64,000 nucleotides of DNA from Shimia sp. SK013 (GTDB lineage Bacteria; Pseudomonadota; Alphaproteobacteria; Rhodobacterales; Rhodobacteraceae), in assembly GCF_001292625.1 (NCBI RefSeq), contig NZ_LAJH01000011.1, positions 243,915 through 307,914 of the forward strand, read 5' to 3'. The translations under genes and the position numbers were made by a program. The notes below the pieces were generated by a model, which saw nothing but the letters and a program-made list of their open reading frames with translations, had not been told where the DNA came from and searched no databases. Positions 43,884 through 52,377 of the stretch are shown one piece after another (the stretch's first letter is position 1; every line of letters begins with the position of its first letter).

Positions 43884-44189
43884 ATGGACCATCCGTTGTT
43901 TGAATTGATTGAGCAAAAAATTCGCGAAGCAGAGGAGGCTGGCGAATTTGATGGCCTGGATGGCGCAGGCAAGCCGTTGCCGCGCTGCGATGATCCTGCA
44001 AACGCAGTGTTTGGCCGGTTGGTCAAAGAAAGTGGCGCGGTGCCCGAGTTTGTGGCGCTATCGCGCGAGTTGGCCAAATTGCGCGAGGAATTGCACGAGA
44101 CAGGCGACCGCACGAAGCGGGCCGAGATCCTGAAAGTGATGTCGATGATGGACGCGCGGATTGATTTGGCAAAGAAGGCTGGTCGGTAG
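43884..44189 (+). CDS. DUF1992 (DnaJC28-conserved domain) protein
   Basis: A 101-residue protein consisting of DUF1992. HPLFELIEQKIREAEEAGEF is followed by the signature DGLDGAGKPLP, and a C-terminal coiled-coil-like helix has ELAKLREELHE. The domain is shared with the non-J part of eukaryotic DNAJC28; its role is unknown. It begins right after a strong terminator and converges on the sulfotransferase gene with three bases between stops. Confidence 0.9.
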   Translation: MDHPLFELIEQKIREAEEAGEFDGLDGAGKPLPRCDDPANAVFGRLVKESGAVPEFVALSRELAKLREELHETGDRTKRAEILKVMSMMDARIDLAKKAGR

Positions 44190-44192
44190 TGG

Positions 44193-45974
44193 TCAGAGAT
44201 CGAGTTCCGGCCAGAGGTCGGGATCGAGGTTGGCGATGAAGTCTTTGAGTTCTTGAGCGCGCGCATCACCCAGATTGATCGAGCTTTGATAAACCGCTTG
44301 GCGTGCCTGATGAACTGAGGCGGTGGTTATTGCACGCTGAACGTCCTGCGGACGGGTCATGGCTTCTTCCCAGTCAAAGCCAATATACTGCGCCAAAGTT
44401 TTCGTTGCGGCCTCTAAATCGGTCACAGTGCCCTCGTAAGGCAAGGTTAGAATCCGGTCACCAAATTTTTGGCCCCACAATTGTGTGTATTTGCGGAAAA
44501 AGTTGAACTCCTCGGCCATTGAAGCTTGATCGAAAGTGTAGGTCATATGCTCTGATGGAAATGCGTTTCGCCAGCTAGACCATGCAGTGTCAACTGGATT
44601 TCGGTCCGCCATAATGATCTTGGCATTCGGAAATGCGGCGAAAATTGCCCTTACAAAACGGTAGTTCGCCGGCAGTTTGTCCACAAAGAACGGCGTCTTG
44701 CTCCAGGTGCTGGGTAAGCGACTGAGATATTCCTTTTTGATCGTTTCCCCTGAGGGATAGGAAGCGTTTTCATACACGGATTTAACGGCCTGGCGCATGG
44801 CGCTTTGCTCGCCAAAAGGCACGACACTGGAGTGCGCAGACAGAATCTGTTCAACTAGAGTGGTGCCGGAACGTGGCAGGCCTATCACAAAGACCGGCGT
44901 GACAATGCTCTCGCTGGATGAGGTTTCCGGACCATCAAAAGGCGCGGATGTCAGCAGGTCGAACTCAGATTGCAGATTGTTAATGAACGGTTGTCTTGCC
45001 TCAAACTCAATTTCATTTGCGCGGGCGTAGGACTGAGCTGCTGCTTCGTCGTCGGCGTGCGCGCGTTTGAACACTTCCGCTTTTGCAAAGTGTAATAGTG
45101 CAGCTTCGCTGGAGCGTTTTTTGTGGCGTTGTAATGCCTTGTCTATTCGTGGTTCGAGCTCCAGCAATGCCTCGGAGGTTAAAGTGTGTGCCAGGCTCTT
45201 CAAGGATTCGGCATGCGCGGGCACTTTTTGAAGGAGTCTTTCATATCTTTCCAGAGCGAGGTCGGTTTGGCCATTCTGCGCCGCATCATTTGCAGCCAAC
45301 AACAGAGTTTCCCCATCTTCAGGCGCGATTTCGAGGACAGCGTTCAGAACGCGGGTAGAAGCTTCGGTCTGCGCAGCGCGCATGTAGTGGCGCACGGCTT
45401 CATGATACGGAACCAGCCCAAGCGCGCCGGTTTCGGCAGCTTTTTCAAAAAACTTGGCGCTTTCTTCGTTCAAGCCATTCAGGGAGCAGGCATTCGCACT
45501 GAGCATTAAGCTTTCCGGATGGTCCGGATTAATTGCTTCAACCCGTTTTGCGGCGACGCTGACTGCGGCTGCGTCCTCTCGGGCTATCGCGATGTGCCCT
45601 ATCATTAATTGAGTTTTTAGCTCGTTTCGGGGCGTAAGTGGCGTTTTCTCCAAGACCAGGAGGGCATCTTCGAGGCGATCGGATCTGATCAAAGCCATCG
45701 CCAACAACGTATGGGCCTCGTTGTCGTCCGGTCCGGATTTACGCGATCGATCCAAAAAGATCGCGGCCTGTTTTGGTTTTCCCAAGTTGAGAAGAGATTG
45801 GCCGGCGATACCATTTAGACGCCAATCGGTTTGAGCTTTTTTCAAGCCGATTTGTGCCGATTTTAACGCGGCTGCCCATTTGCCCGCTTGGAGTTGCTTT
45901 TGGGCTTTTTCCAATGGAGACAAACCGCGTATCCTTTTTCTGTGCCGGCGCCAATTTGCGCGAGTGAGCGACAA
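44193..45974 (-). CDS. TPR-repeat sulfotransferase family protein
   Basis: A 593-residue protein with an N-terminal helical region of TPR-like repeats (about 20-330; e.g. GKWAAALKSAQIGLKKA, EAHTLLAMALIRSDRLEDAL, QTDLALERYERLLQKVPAHA) and a C-terminal PAPS-dependent sulfotransferase domain. The 5'-phosphosulfate loop is VIGLPRSGTTLVEQIL (PRSGTT at 367-372) and a 3'-phosphate-type motif is in IIMADRNPVDTAWS. It may sulfate a peptide or glycan. No ATG fits; a TTG at 45974 is the first possible start after an in-frame stop, so the start is uncertain. Its GC is lower than most of the window. Confidence 0.85.
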   Translation of the reverse strand: MSLTRANWRRHRKRIRGLSPLEKAQKQLQAGKWAAALKSAQIGLKKAQTDWRLNGIAGQSLLNLGKPKQAAIFLDRSRKSGPDDNEAHTLLAMALIRSDRLEDALLVLEKTPLTPRNELKTQLMIGHIAIAREDAAAVSVAAKRVEAINPDHPESLMLSANACSLNGLNEESAKFFEKAAETGALGLVPYHEAVRHYMRAAQTEASTRVLNAVLEIAPEDGETLLLAANDAAQNGQTDLALERYERLLQKVPAHAESLKSLAHTLTSEALLELEPRIDKALQRHKKRSSEAALLHFAKAEVFKRAHADDEAAAQSYARANEIEFEARQPFINNLQSEFDLLTSAPFDGPETSSSESIVTPVFVIGLPRSGTTLVEQILSAHSSVVPFGEQSAMRQAVKSVYENASYPSGETIKKEYLSRLPSTWSKTPFFVDKLPANYRFVRAIFAAFPNAKIIMADRNPVDTAWSSWRNAFPSEHMTYTFDQASMAEEFNFFRKYTQLWGQKFGDRILTLPYEGTVTDLEAATKTLAQYIGFDWEEAMTRPQDVQRAITTASVHQARQAVYQSSINLGDARAQELKDFIANLDPDLWPELDL

Positions 45975-46020
45975 TTCGGCAATTGGATATTGCTATCCTC
46001 TGGAGGTTGAGAAAAATCAT

Positions 46021-46683
46021 ATGTGCGGACGTTTTGCAATCACACTTCCCCCGGATGCCATGGCGCAGCTGTTTGCGGCGGTTCCGGCCAACAATTTGCC
46101 ATCTGTGCCCAACTACAACGTTTGTCCGACCACACAGGTCCATGTGGTGTTGGGGGCGGCGGAAGCGGAGCGTCGGTTGGTGTCGATGCGCTGGGGCTTT
46201 CTACCGAAATGGTACAAATCCCCCGCGGATGGCCCGCTGTTGATCAATGCGCGTGCAGAAACACTTGCGGAGAAACCGGCGTTTCGTGCTGCCTGTCGGG
46301 AGCGGCGGTGTCTGATTCCGGTGAGCGGTTTCTATGAGTGGATAAAGGACAGCGAGGGCACTCGGTGGCCGTGGTATATTCACGGCGCCGAGACGTTGGC
46401 ATTGGCGGGTGTTTGGCAAGAATGGGGGGCGCCGGACGAGCGGCAGGCGACCTGTGCCGTTGTCACCACGGGCGCAAATGAAACCATATCCAAAGTGCAT
46501 CACCGGATGCCGGTTGTCATTGACGAGGCCGATTGGGGGCTGTGGCTAGGCGAAGAGGGACATGGAGCGGCGACATTGATGAAGGCGGCGGCAGAAGACC
46601 TTTTGTCGTTTCATCAGGTAGACCGCGCGGTGAATTCAAACCGGGCGGCGGGCGCGCAATTGATCGATCCGATTGACGGTTGA
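46021..46683 (+). CDS. SRAP domain protein (YedK/HMCES type)
   Basis: A 220-residue SOS-response-associated peptidase-like protein. The catalytic cysteine is Cys2 (MCGRFAI), exposed after removal of the initiator Met. NYNVCPTTQV, the MRWGFLPKW and NARAETLAEKPAFRAA segments, CLIPVSGFYEW and the HRMPVV histidine complete the family pattern. SRAP proteins form a thiazolidine crosslink with abasic sites in single-stranded DNA and so protect them. The start must be 46021 because Cys2 is essential; open codons upstream are not used. GGAGG lies about 13 bases upstream. Confidence 0.95.
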   Translation: MCGRFAITLPPDAMAQLFAAVPANNLPSVPNYNVCPTTQVHVVLGAAEAERRLVSMRWGFLPKWYKSPADGPLLINARAETLAEKPAFRAACRERRCLIPVSGFYEWIKDSEGTRWPWYIHGAETLALAGVWQEWGAPDERQATCAVVTTGANETISKVHHRMPVVIDEADWGLWLGEEGHGAATLMKAAAEDLLSFHQVDRAVNSNRAAGAQLIDPIDG

Positions 46684-46821
46684 TCTGTTGGAAAGTCGAA
46701 AAGTCGGATCCACGATTTTCAAGAAATGCGCAACAATCCTTCAGGGGCAAGCAGGCGGCTTACGGCTTGGCGCGGATGACTGTGACTGAGATGATGGCTT
46801 ACGTTTTTTAGGAGAGTTCTC

Positions 46822-47643
46822 ATGGCCCGTTCGAGCTATTTTGCGCCGCAAGGTGGATTGCCGCCACAGACCCAGCTTTTGACGGACCGGGCAATGTTTA
46901 CCGAGAGTTTCGCGGTGATCCCCAAAGGCACGATGACGGACATTGTGACCTCCAACCTGCCGTTTTGGACCAGCACCCGCGTATGGGTGATTGCCCGTCC
47001 GATGAGCGGGTTCTCAGAGACGTTTTCACACTACATCGCCGAAGTCGCGCCGGGTGGTGGCAGCGACAAACCCGAGTTGGACGAGAAGGCACAGAGCGTG
47101 CTGTTTGTCGTTGAAGGCGGAGCGGTGGTTTGGATTGGCGAGACGCGTCACGAGTTGGCTGAAGGGGGCTATGCCTATGTGCCGGCCGGGCAAGACTGGC
47201 GGCTGGCCAATGAAAGCGCGGCACCGGTGAAATTTCACTGGATCCGCAAGGTCTATGATGCCGTTGAGGGCATCCAAGCGCCGGACGCCTTTGTGACCTC
47301 GGATCATGAAGTGGACCCGACGCCGATGCCCGATACTGAGGGGCGTTGGGCGACGACGCGTTTTGTCGAGCCGGATGATATGCGCCATGACATGCACGTC
47401 AATATTGTGACGTTTGAGCCCGGTGGCGTGATCCCATTTCTGGAAACCCATGTGATGGAACATGGGCTTTATGTGCTTGAAGGCAAAGCGGTTTACCGCC
47501 TCAATCAGGACTGGGTCGAGGTTGAGGCCGGTGACTATATGTGGCTGCGCGCGTTCTGTCCGCAGGCGTGTTACGCGGGCGGTCCGGCAAAGTTCCGCTA
47601 TCTGCTTTACAAGGACGTGAACCGCCACATGAAACTGCGCTAA
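46822..47643 (+). CDS. allE: (S)-ureidoglycine aminohydrolase AllE
   Basis: A 273-residue bicupin that converts (S)-ureidoglycine to (S)-ureidoglycolate and ammonia, the step just before AllA. YFAPQGGLPPQTQLLTDRA at the N-terminus, LFVVEGGAVVWIGE and YAYVPAGQDW in the first cupin, and HVNIVTFEPGGVIPFLETHVMEHGLYVLEGKA (in parts) with the metal-binding ETHVMEHG histidines in the second are characteristic. TTAGGAGAG precedes the ATG. It is 4 kb-scale distant from the main purine cluster (over 20 kb) and 29 bp upstream of an aldolase gene. Confidence 0.93.
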   Translation: MARSSYFAPQGGLPPQTQLLTDRAMFTESFAVIPKGTMTDIVTSNLPFWTSTRVWVIARPMSGFSETFSHYIAEVAPGGGSDKPELDEKAQSVLFVVEGGAVVWIGETRHELAEGGYAYVPAGQDWRLANESAAPVKFHWIRKVYDAVEGIQAPDAFVTSDHEVDPTPMPDTEGRWATTRFVEPDDMRHDMHVNIVTFEPGGVIPFLETHVMEHGLYVLEGKAVYRLNQDWVEVEAGDYMWLRAFCPQACYAGGPAKFRYLLYKDVNRHMKLR

Positions 47644-47672
47644 GGTGCCCGAAATCAAAAGCGGGACCGGAA

Positions 47673-48827
47673 ATGCAGGATCATGAAACGCTAGAAGTGG
47701 GCTACGACATTCCGGCCAAGATAGGCATGGCGGAGAGCGAGATTTTGACGCCCGCTTTGGTGCTTGATCTGGACGCGCTGGAGCGCAATGTCGCAAAGAT
47801 GGGGGGCTATGCGCAAGCGCATGGGATGCGTCATCGGGTACACGGTAAGATGCATAAATCGGTGGATGTGGCCAAGCTGCAAATGCGGCTGGGTGGTGCT
47901 GTAGGTGTGTGTTGTCAGAAAGTGAGTGAGGCTGAGGCCTTTGTGCGTGGCGGCATTGCCGACGTTTTGATCAGCAACGAGGTGCGCGACCCGCGTATGA
48001 TCGACAGGCTGGCGCGTTTGCCTGAAATGGGCGCGAGCGTGAGCGTTTGTGTGGACGATGTAACCAATGTGGCAGAGCTGTCGCAGGCCGTCGCGACGCT
48101 GGGCACGCAGCTGGATGTTTTGGTGGAGATTGACTGTGGCGCTGGCCGCTGCGGCGTGGCGCGTCCGGCCGAAGCAGTGGCGATTGCGCAGTCTGTGTCT
48201 AATGCAGACGGGCTGCGGTATGCGGGACTGCAGGCATATCAGGGGGCGATGCAGCATGTGACGACATATGAGGATCGTCGAACCGCCGCGGAGGCAGCGC
48301 ATGCGATTGTGCGCGCAAACGTAGCGGCGTTGACTGAGGCTGGCCTGTCTCCGGAGCTTGTCACCGGCGGGGGCACAGGGTCGTTTGAATTTGAAAGTGC
48401 GTCGCAGCTTTATACGGAACTTCAATGTGGCTCTTATGCGTTTATGGACGCGGATTACGGCCGGGTTCTGGACGCGCGAGGCGCGCGTCTGGATCACGGG
48501 CAATGGGAGAACGCTCTCTTTGTGCTGAGCGCGGTGATGAGCACAGCGCGATCGGGTAAAGCCGTGGTCGACGCCGGCCTCAAAGCGATGTCCATGGAAA
48601 GTGGCCTGCCTTTGGTCTTTGAACGTGAGGCGTTGGCCTACGTCGAGGCCTCCGACGAGCACGGTACGATTGCTGATCCTGAAGATCGACTGGTTATCAA
48701 CGAGCGGCTACGGCTTGTGCCGGGCCATTGTGATCCGACCTGCAACCTGCATGACTGGTATGTTGGTGTGCGTGGCGGCGTTGTTGAATGCTTGTGGCCC
48801 ATCAGTGCGCGCGGCAAGGTTTTTTGA
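47673..48827 (+). CDS. DSD1-family PLP aldolase, 3-hydroxy-D-aspartate/D-threonine aldolase-like (BhcC-like)
   Basis: A 384-residue fold-type III PLP enzyme. TPALVLDLDALERNVAKMG starts the alanine racemase-like barrel; the PLP lysine lies in HGKMHKSVD (probably Lys59); GVCCQKVSEAEAF and EIDCGAGRCGV are typical of the DSD1 group; and the metal-binding GHCDPTCNLHDWYVGVR closes the C-terminal domain. It most resembles beta-hydroxyaspartate aldolase (BhcC), which joins glyoxylate and glycine, but D-threonine aldolase or 3-hydroxyaspartate dehydratase activity cannot be excluded. The other bhc genes are not in the window. It follows allE by 29 bp, so it could use glyoxylate from purines (inference). 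Confidence 0.8.
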   Translation: MQDHETLEVGYDIPAKIGMAESEILTPALVLDLDALERNVAKMGGYAQAHGMRHRVHGKMHKSVDVAKLQMRLGGAVGVCCQKVSEAEAFVRGGIADVLISNEVRDPRMIDRLARLPEMGASVSVCVDDVTNVAELSQAVATLGTQLDVLVEIDCGAGRCGVARPAEAVAIAQSVSNADGLRYAGLQAYQGAMQHVTTYEDRRTAAEAAHAIVRANVAALTEAGLSPELVTGGGTGSFEFESASQLYTELQCGSYAFMDADYGRVLDARGARLDHGQWENALFVLSAVMSTARSGKAVVDAGLKAMSMESGLPLVFEREALAYVEASDEHGTIADPEDRLVINERLRLVPGHCDPTCNLHDWYVGVRGGVVECLWPISARGKVF

Positions 48828-48950
48828 CTTCGCGCGGGCCTTGCAAAAAGATTGCGCTAACACTGCGAGATGTGGCGATTTAGCCAACCTTTAAGGGTGG
48901 CCTTTTGGGGGCAAAACCTTTCAATTGGCCTTTCAGGAAGGGACAGGGCG

Positions 48951-49949
48951 ATGAGCGCGCAACCGATCAGAGTTTTTATCAACGGGTTTGGCCGAATTGG
49001 CCGGACGGTGTTGCGCATTCTGGCGCAGGGCGCGCATTCGCACATCGAAATCGTTGGCATCAATGACATCGAGTCGCTTCAGACCTGTGCCTATCTTTTT
49101 GAGTATGACAGCGTGTTTGGTGCCTATCGGGGCGAGGTCGCGACGGACAGCGCCGCCTTGATCGTTGATGGACTGCGCATTCCGTTTCATGCAGAGCGTG
49201 ACCTGAGCACGATGGATTTGGGCGCTGTTGATGTGGTGTTGGAATGCACGGGCATGGCTGGATCGCGGGCAGTGGCCGAGCGTGGATTGGCAGCAGGCGC
49301 GGGGGCGGTGTTGATTTCCGGGCCGTCCGATGAGGCGGATATCACTATTGTGATGGGCGCCAATGAAGAAGCGTTGAGCGATCAGAAAATCGTGTCAAAT
49401 GCGTCCTGCACAACAAACGCGCTGGCACCCCTGTTGCGGGTGCTGGATCAGGAATTTGGCCTGATCAGCGGCCATATGACGACGGTGCATTGCTACACCG
49501 GCAGCCAGCCAACAGTGGACAAACCGCGAGCCGATCTGGCGCGCAGTCGGGCGGCGGCGTTGTCGATGGTACCGACAACCACATCGGCGCAGCGCCTGAT
49601 CGATAAGGTTTTGCCGCATCTCGAAGGCCGTGTGGAAGCGCGGGCGATCCGCGTACCGACGGCCTCGGTGTCAGCGATTGATCTGACCATACAGACCGAA
49701 AAATCGGTGTCGGTGGACAGTGTGAACAGTGTGCTTTTGGCCGAGGCCGACCGCGCGCCTCTGATTGGCTGGACTGAAAAGCCGTTGGTCAGCACAGATT
49801 TGCGCGCCAGACCTGAATCGCTGGTTCTGAGCGGACCGGAGACTTCGGTGTCGGTTGGTGGCCTGCTGCGGGTGTTTGGCTGGTATGACAATGAATGGGG
49901 CTTTTCCAACCGGATGTTGGATATGGCTGAGAGAATGGGACGGCGTTAA
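48951..49949 (+). CDS. Divergent glyceraldehyde-3-phosphate dehydrogenase family protein
   Basis: A 332-residue GAPDH-family enzyme. The NAD fold begins INGFGRIGRTVLRIL (10-24) with Asp39 for the adenosine ribose. The active site SNASCTTNALAPLL holds Cys153, with His180 in TTVHCYTGSQPTVD. The end GWYDNEWGFSNRMLDM is also conserved. Differences from the usual glycolytic enzyme are HCYTGSQ instead of HSYTNDQ, PTTTSAQ instead of the usual PTSTGAA, and a shortened segment before LGAVDVVLECTG. It may be a second GAPDH, an erythrose-4-phosphate dehydrogenase-like enzyme or another aldehyde dehydrogenase. The start at 48951 follows AGGAAGGG. It is 29 bp upstream of maeB. Confidence 0.88.
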   Translation: MSAQPIRVFINGFGRIGRTVLRILAQGAHSHIEIVGINDIESLQTCAYLFEYDSVFGAYRGEVATDSAALIVDGLRIPFHAERDLSTMDLGAVDVVLECTGMAGSRAVAERGLAAGAGAVLISGPSDEADITIVMGANEEALSDQKIVSNASCTTNALAPLLRVLDQEFGLISGHMTTVHCYTGSQPTVDKPRADLARSRAAALSMVPTTTSAQRLIDKVLPHLEGRVEARAIRVPTASVSAIDLTIQTEKSVSVDSVNSVLLAEADRAPLIGWTEKPLVSTDLRARPESLVLSGPETSVSVGGLLRVFGWYDNEWGFSNRMLDMAERMGRR

Positions 49950-49978
49950 GTCGTGCGAGGGGATTTCGGAGAGAGAAT

Positions 49979-52255
49979 ATGACAACCAACAAGGATCAGG
50001 ATCGCGCCCGTCAGGCGGCGTTGGATTATCACGAGTTTCCCAAGCCCGGCAAGCTTGAGATCCGCGCAACAAAACCGATGGCGACAGGTCGGGATTTGAG
50101 CCGCGCATATAGCCCTGGTGTGGCAGACGCCTGCCTTGAGATCGAGAAAAACCCTGCGGATGCAACGCGTTACACGGCCAAGGGCAACCTTGTTGCCGTG
50201 ATTTCCAACGGCACGGCCGTTCTGGGCCTGGGCAATATTGGTGCGCAAGCCAGTAAGCCGGTGATGGAGGGCAAGGCGGTTCTGTTCAAGAAATTCGCCG
50301 GTATCGATTGCTTTGACATCGAAGTGAATGAGGCTGATCCGGAAAAGCTGGCTGATTTGGTGTGTCGTCTGGAGCCGACATTTGGCGCGGTAAATCTGGA
50401 AGACATCAAGGCGCCGGATTGCTTTTTGGTGGAGCGGATCTGCAAAGAGCGGATGAACATTCCGGTCTTTCACGACGATCAGCACGGTACAGCGATTGTG
50501 GCGGCTGCAGCAGCCTATAACGCATTGATTGTGGCTGAGAAAAAGGTCGAAGAGATCAAAGTTGTTGCGCTTGGTGCAGGCGCGGCAGGGATTGCGTGCT
50601 TGAAAATGCTCATGACCATGGGCGTTCAGCACGAGAACATCTTGATGTTGGACAGCAAAGGCGTCGTGCACAGCCAGCGCAACGATTTGTCGCCAGAAAA
50701 ATCCGAATTTGCGCAGCCCACCGACAAGCGCACTACCATGGAAGCCATGGAAGGCGCGGACCTGTTTTTGGGCGTGTCTGGGCCGGGCTTGCTGACCAAA
50801 GAAATGGTCGAGCAGATGGCAGATGATCCGATCATCTTTGCGCTTGCCAACCCGACGCCTGAGATCATGCCGGAACTGGCGCGTGAGGCAGCCCCCGGGG
50901 CGTTGATCGCGACGGGGCGGTCGGATTATCCCAATCAAGTCAATAATGTGCTGTGTTTCCCGTTCATCTTCCGCGGTGCGCTGGATGTGGGCGCAACAGA
51001 GATCAACGACGCGATGAAGCTTGCCTGTGTGGAAGCGATTGCCGGTCTGGCGCGCGAAACCACCAGCGCCGAAGTGGGCGTTGCGTATCGTGGGGAAAAG
51101 CTCGCCTTTGGGCCAGAATACTTGATCCCGAAACCATTTGATCCACGGCTCTTGCCGACGATTGCTGTGGCTGTGGCCAAGGCGGCGATCGACTCGGGCG
51201 TGGCGACCAAAGAGATCAACCTGCACGATTATGAAGAGAAGCTCAGCGCGCAGGTTTTCCGCTCGTCGATGATTATGCGGCCGGTGTATGAAGCGGCCAG
51301 CATGTCGCGGCGCAGAATTGTGTTCGCCGAAGGTGAAGACGAGCGTGTGTTGCGCACGGCACAGGCGATGTTGGAAGATACTGTGGATACGCCGGTCCTG
51401 ATTGGGCGCCCTGAAGTGGTTCAGCATCGTTTGGACAAGGCTGGCTTGAAGATCAAAGCCGGTGTTGATTTTGAACTGATCAATCCCGAGCAGGATGAGC
51501 GGTATCGCGATTATTGGACAACCTATCACGACAAGCTGCGCCGCAAAGGCGTGAGCCCGGATAGCGCGCGGGCCATTTTGCGCACCAACACCACCGCGAT
51601 TGCGGCCATCGCAGTGGAGCGCGGAGATGCGGACAGCATGATTTGCGGCACCTTTGGTGAGTACCGCTGGCATCTGCGTTATGTGACGGAAGTGTTGCAA
51701 AACAAAGCGTTGCATCCAGTTGGGTCGCTGTCTTTGATCATTCTGGACAAGGGACCCCTGTTCCTTGCGGACACGCATATTCACATCGAGCCGACCTCGG
51801 AACAGGTGGCGGAAACTGTGATTGCTGCCGCCCGTCACGTGCGTCGGTTTGGCGTCGATCCCAAGATTGCGCTGTGTTCCGGAAGCCAATTTGGCAACCT
51901 CGACAGCCATTCGGGTCGGGTGATGCGAGGGGCGTTGGACGTGCTGGATCAGACCGAGCATGACTTTGAATACGAAGGCGAAATGCACACCGATGCGGCC
52001 TTGGACCCAGAGTTGCGCGACCGGCTGTTCCCGGAAGGGCGGCTGACAGGCAAGGCCAACGTATTGGTCTATTCCAACACCGATGCGGCGGGTGCGACGC
52101 GCAACATTCTGAAGTCCGTTTCTGACGGTCTGGAAGTTGGGCCGATCCTGATGGGCATGGGCAACCGCGCGCACATTGTGACGCCGTCGATCACCGTGCG
52201 CGGGCTGATGAATATCTCGGCTTTGGCGGGCACAACGGTGTCGACCTACGGCTGA
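49979..52255 (+). CDS. maeB: NADP-dependent malic enzyme MaeB (malic enzyme-phosphotransacetylase fusion)
   Basis: A 758-residue enzyme. Residues about 1-430 are malic enzyme, which decarboxylates malate to pyruvate ([39 protein letters not shown] in parts, [36 protein letters not shown]). Residues about 440-758 are a phosphate acetyltransferase-like domain ([31 protein letters not shown]) that in studied enzymes binds acetyl-CoA as a regulator. GGAGAGAG precedes the ATG. It supplies pyruvate and NADPH. An 11-bp-period repeat and a perfect 12-bp terminator stem follow. Confidence 0.95.
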   Translation: MTTNKDQDRARQAALDYHEFPKPGKLEIRATKPMATGRDLSRAYSPGVADACLEIEKNPADATRYTAKGNLVAVISNGTAVLGLGNIGAQASKPVMEGKAVLFKKFAGIDCFDIEVNEADPEKLADLVCRLEPTFGAVNLEDIKAPDCFLVERICKERMNIPVFHDDQHGTAIVAAAAAYNALIVAEKKVEEIKVVALGAGAAGIACLKMLMTMGVQHENILMLDSKGVVHSQRNDLSPEKSEFAQPTDKRTTMEAMEGADLFLGVSGPGLLTKEMVEQMADDPIIFALANPTPEIMPELAREAAPGALIATGRSDYPNQVNNVLCFPFIFRGALDVGATEINDAMKLACVEAIAGLARETTSAEVGVAYRGEKLAFGPEYLIPKPFDPRLLPTIAVAVAKAAIDSGVATKEINLHDYEEKLSAQVFRSSMIMRPVYEAASMSRRRIVFAEGEDERVLRTAQAMLEDTVDTPVLIGRPEVVQHRLDKAGLKIKAGVDFELINPEQDERYRDYWTTYHDKLRRKGVSPDSARAILRTNTTAIAAIAVERGDADSMICGTFGEYRWHLRYVTEVLQNKALHPVGSLSLIILDKGPLFLADTHIHIEPTSEQVAETVIAAARHVRRFGVDPKIALCSGSQFGNLDSHSGRVMRGALDVLDQTEHDFEYEGEMHTDAALDPELRDRLFPEGRLTGKANVLVYSNTDAAGATRNILKSVSDGLEVGPILMGMGNRAHIVTPSITVRGLMNISALAGTTVSTYG

Positions 52256-52266
52256 TTTTCAGAGGC

Positions 52267-52312
52267 TGTAACGCGTAGGTATCGCGTCGGTATTGCGTAG
52301 GCGTCATTTTGA
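52267..52312 (+). repeat. 11-bp-period tandem repeat, copy B
   Basis: Units TGTAACGCGTA, GGTATCGCGTC, GGTATTGCGTA and the terminal GGCGTCATTTTGA begin 12 bases after the maeB stop and run directly into the terminator stem. They match copies A (29931-29976) and C (16421-16464, minus strand). Confidence 0.65.
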
Positions 52313-52344
52313 GGGGCAGGTTTCAGATGAAACCTGCCCCTTTT
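52313..52344 (+). terminator. Terminator of maeB
   Basis: A perfect 12-base stem GGGGCAGGTTTC-AGAT-GAAACCTGCCCC is followed by TTTT. This is one of the strongest hairpins in the window. Confidence 0.92.
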
Positions 52345-52377
52345 GCATGAGTGTATTCAGGATCCTGGGGAGCCCGA

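Noticed and set aside
49946..52174. A 742-codon open frame antisense to maeB
   Set aside because: It mirrors maeB codon for codon; high-GC codon bias leaves the antisense frame open. The translation is rich in His, Arg and Gln with no domain, while maeB has two complete domains.
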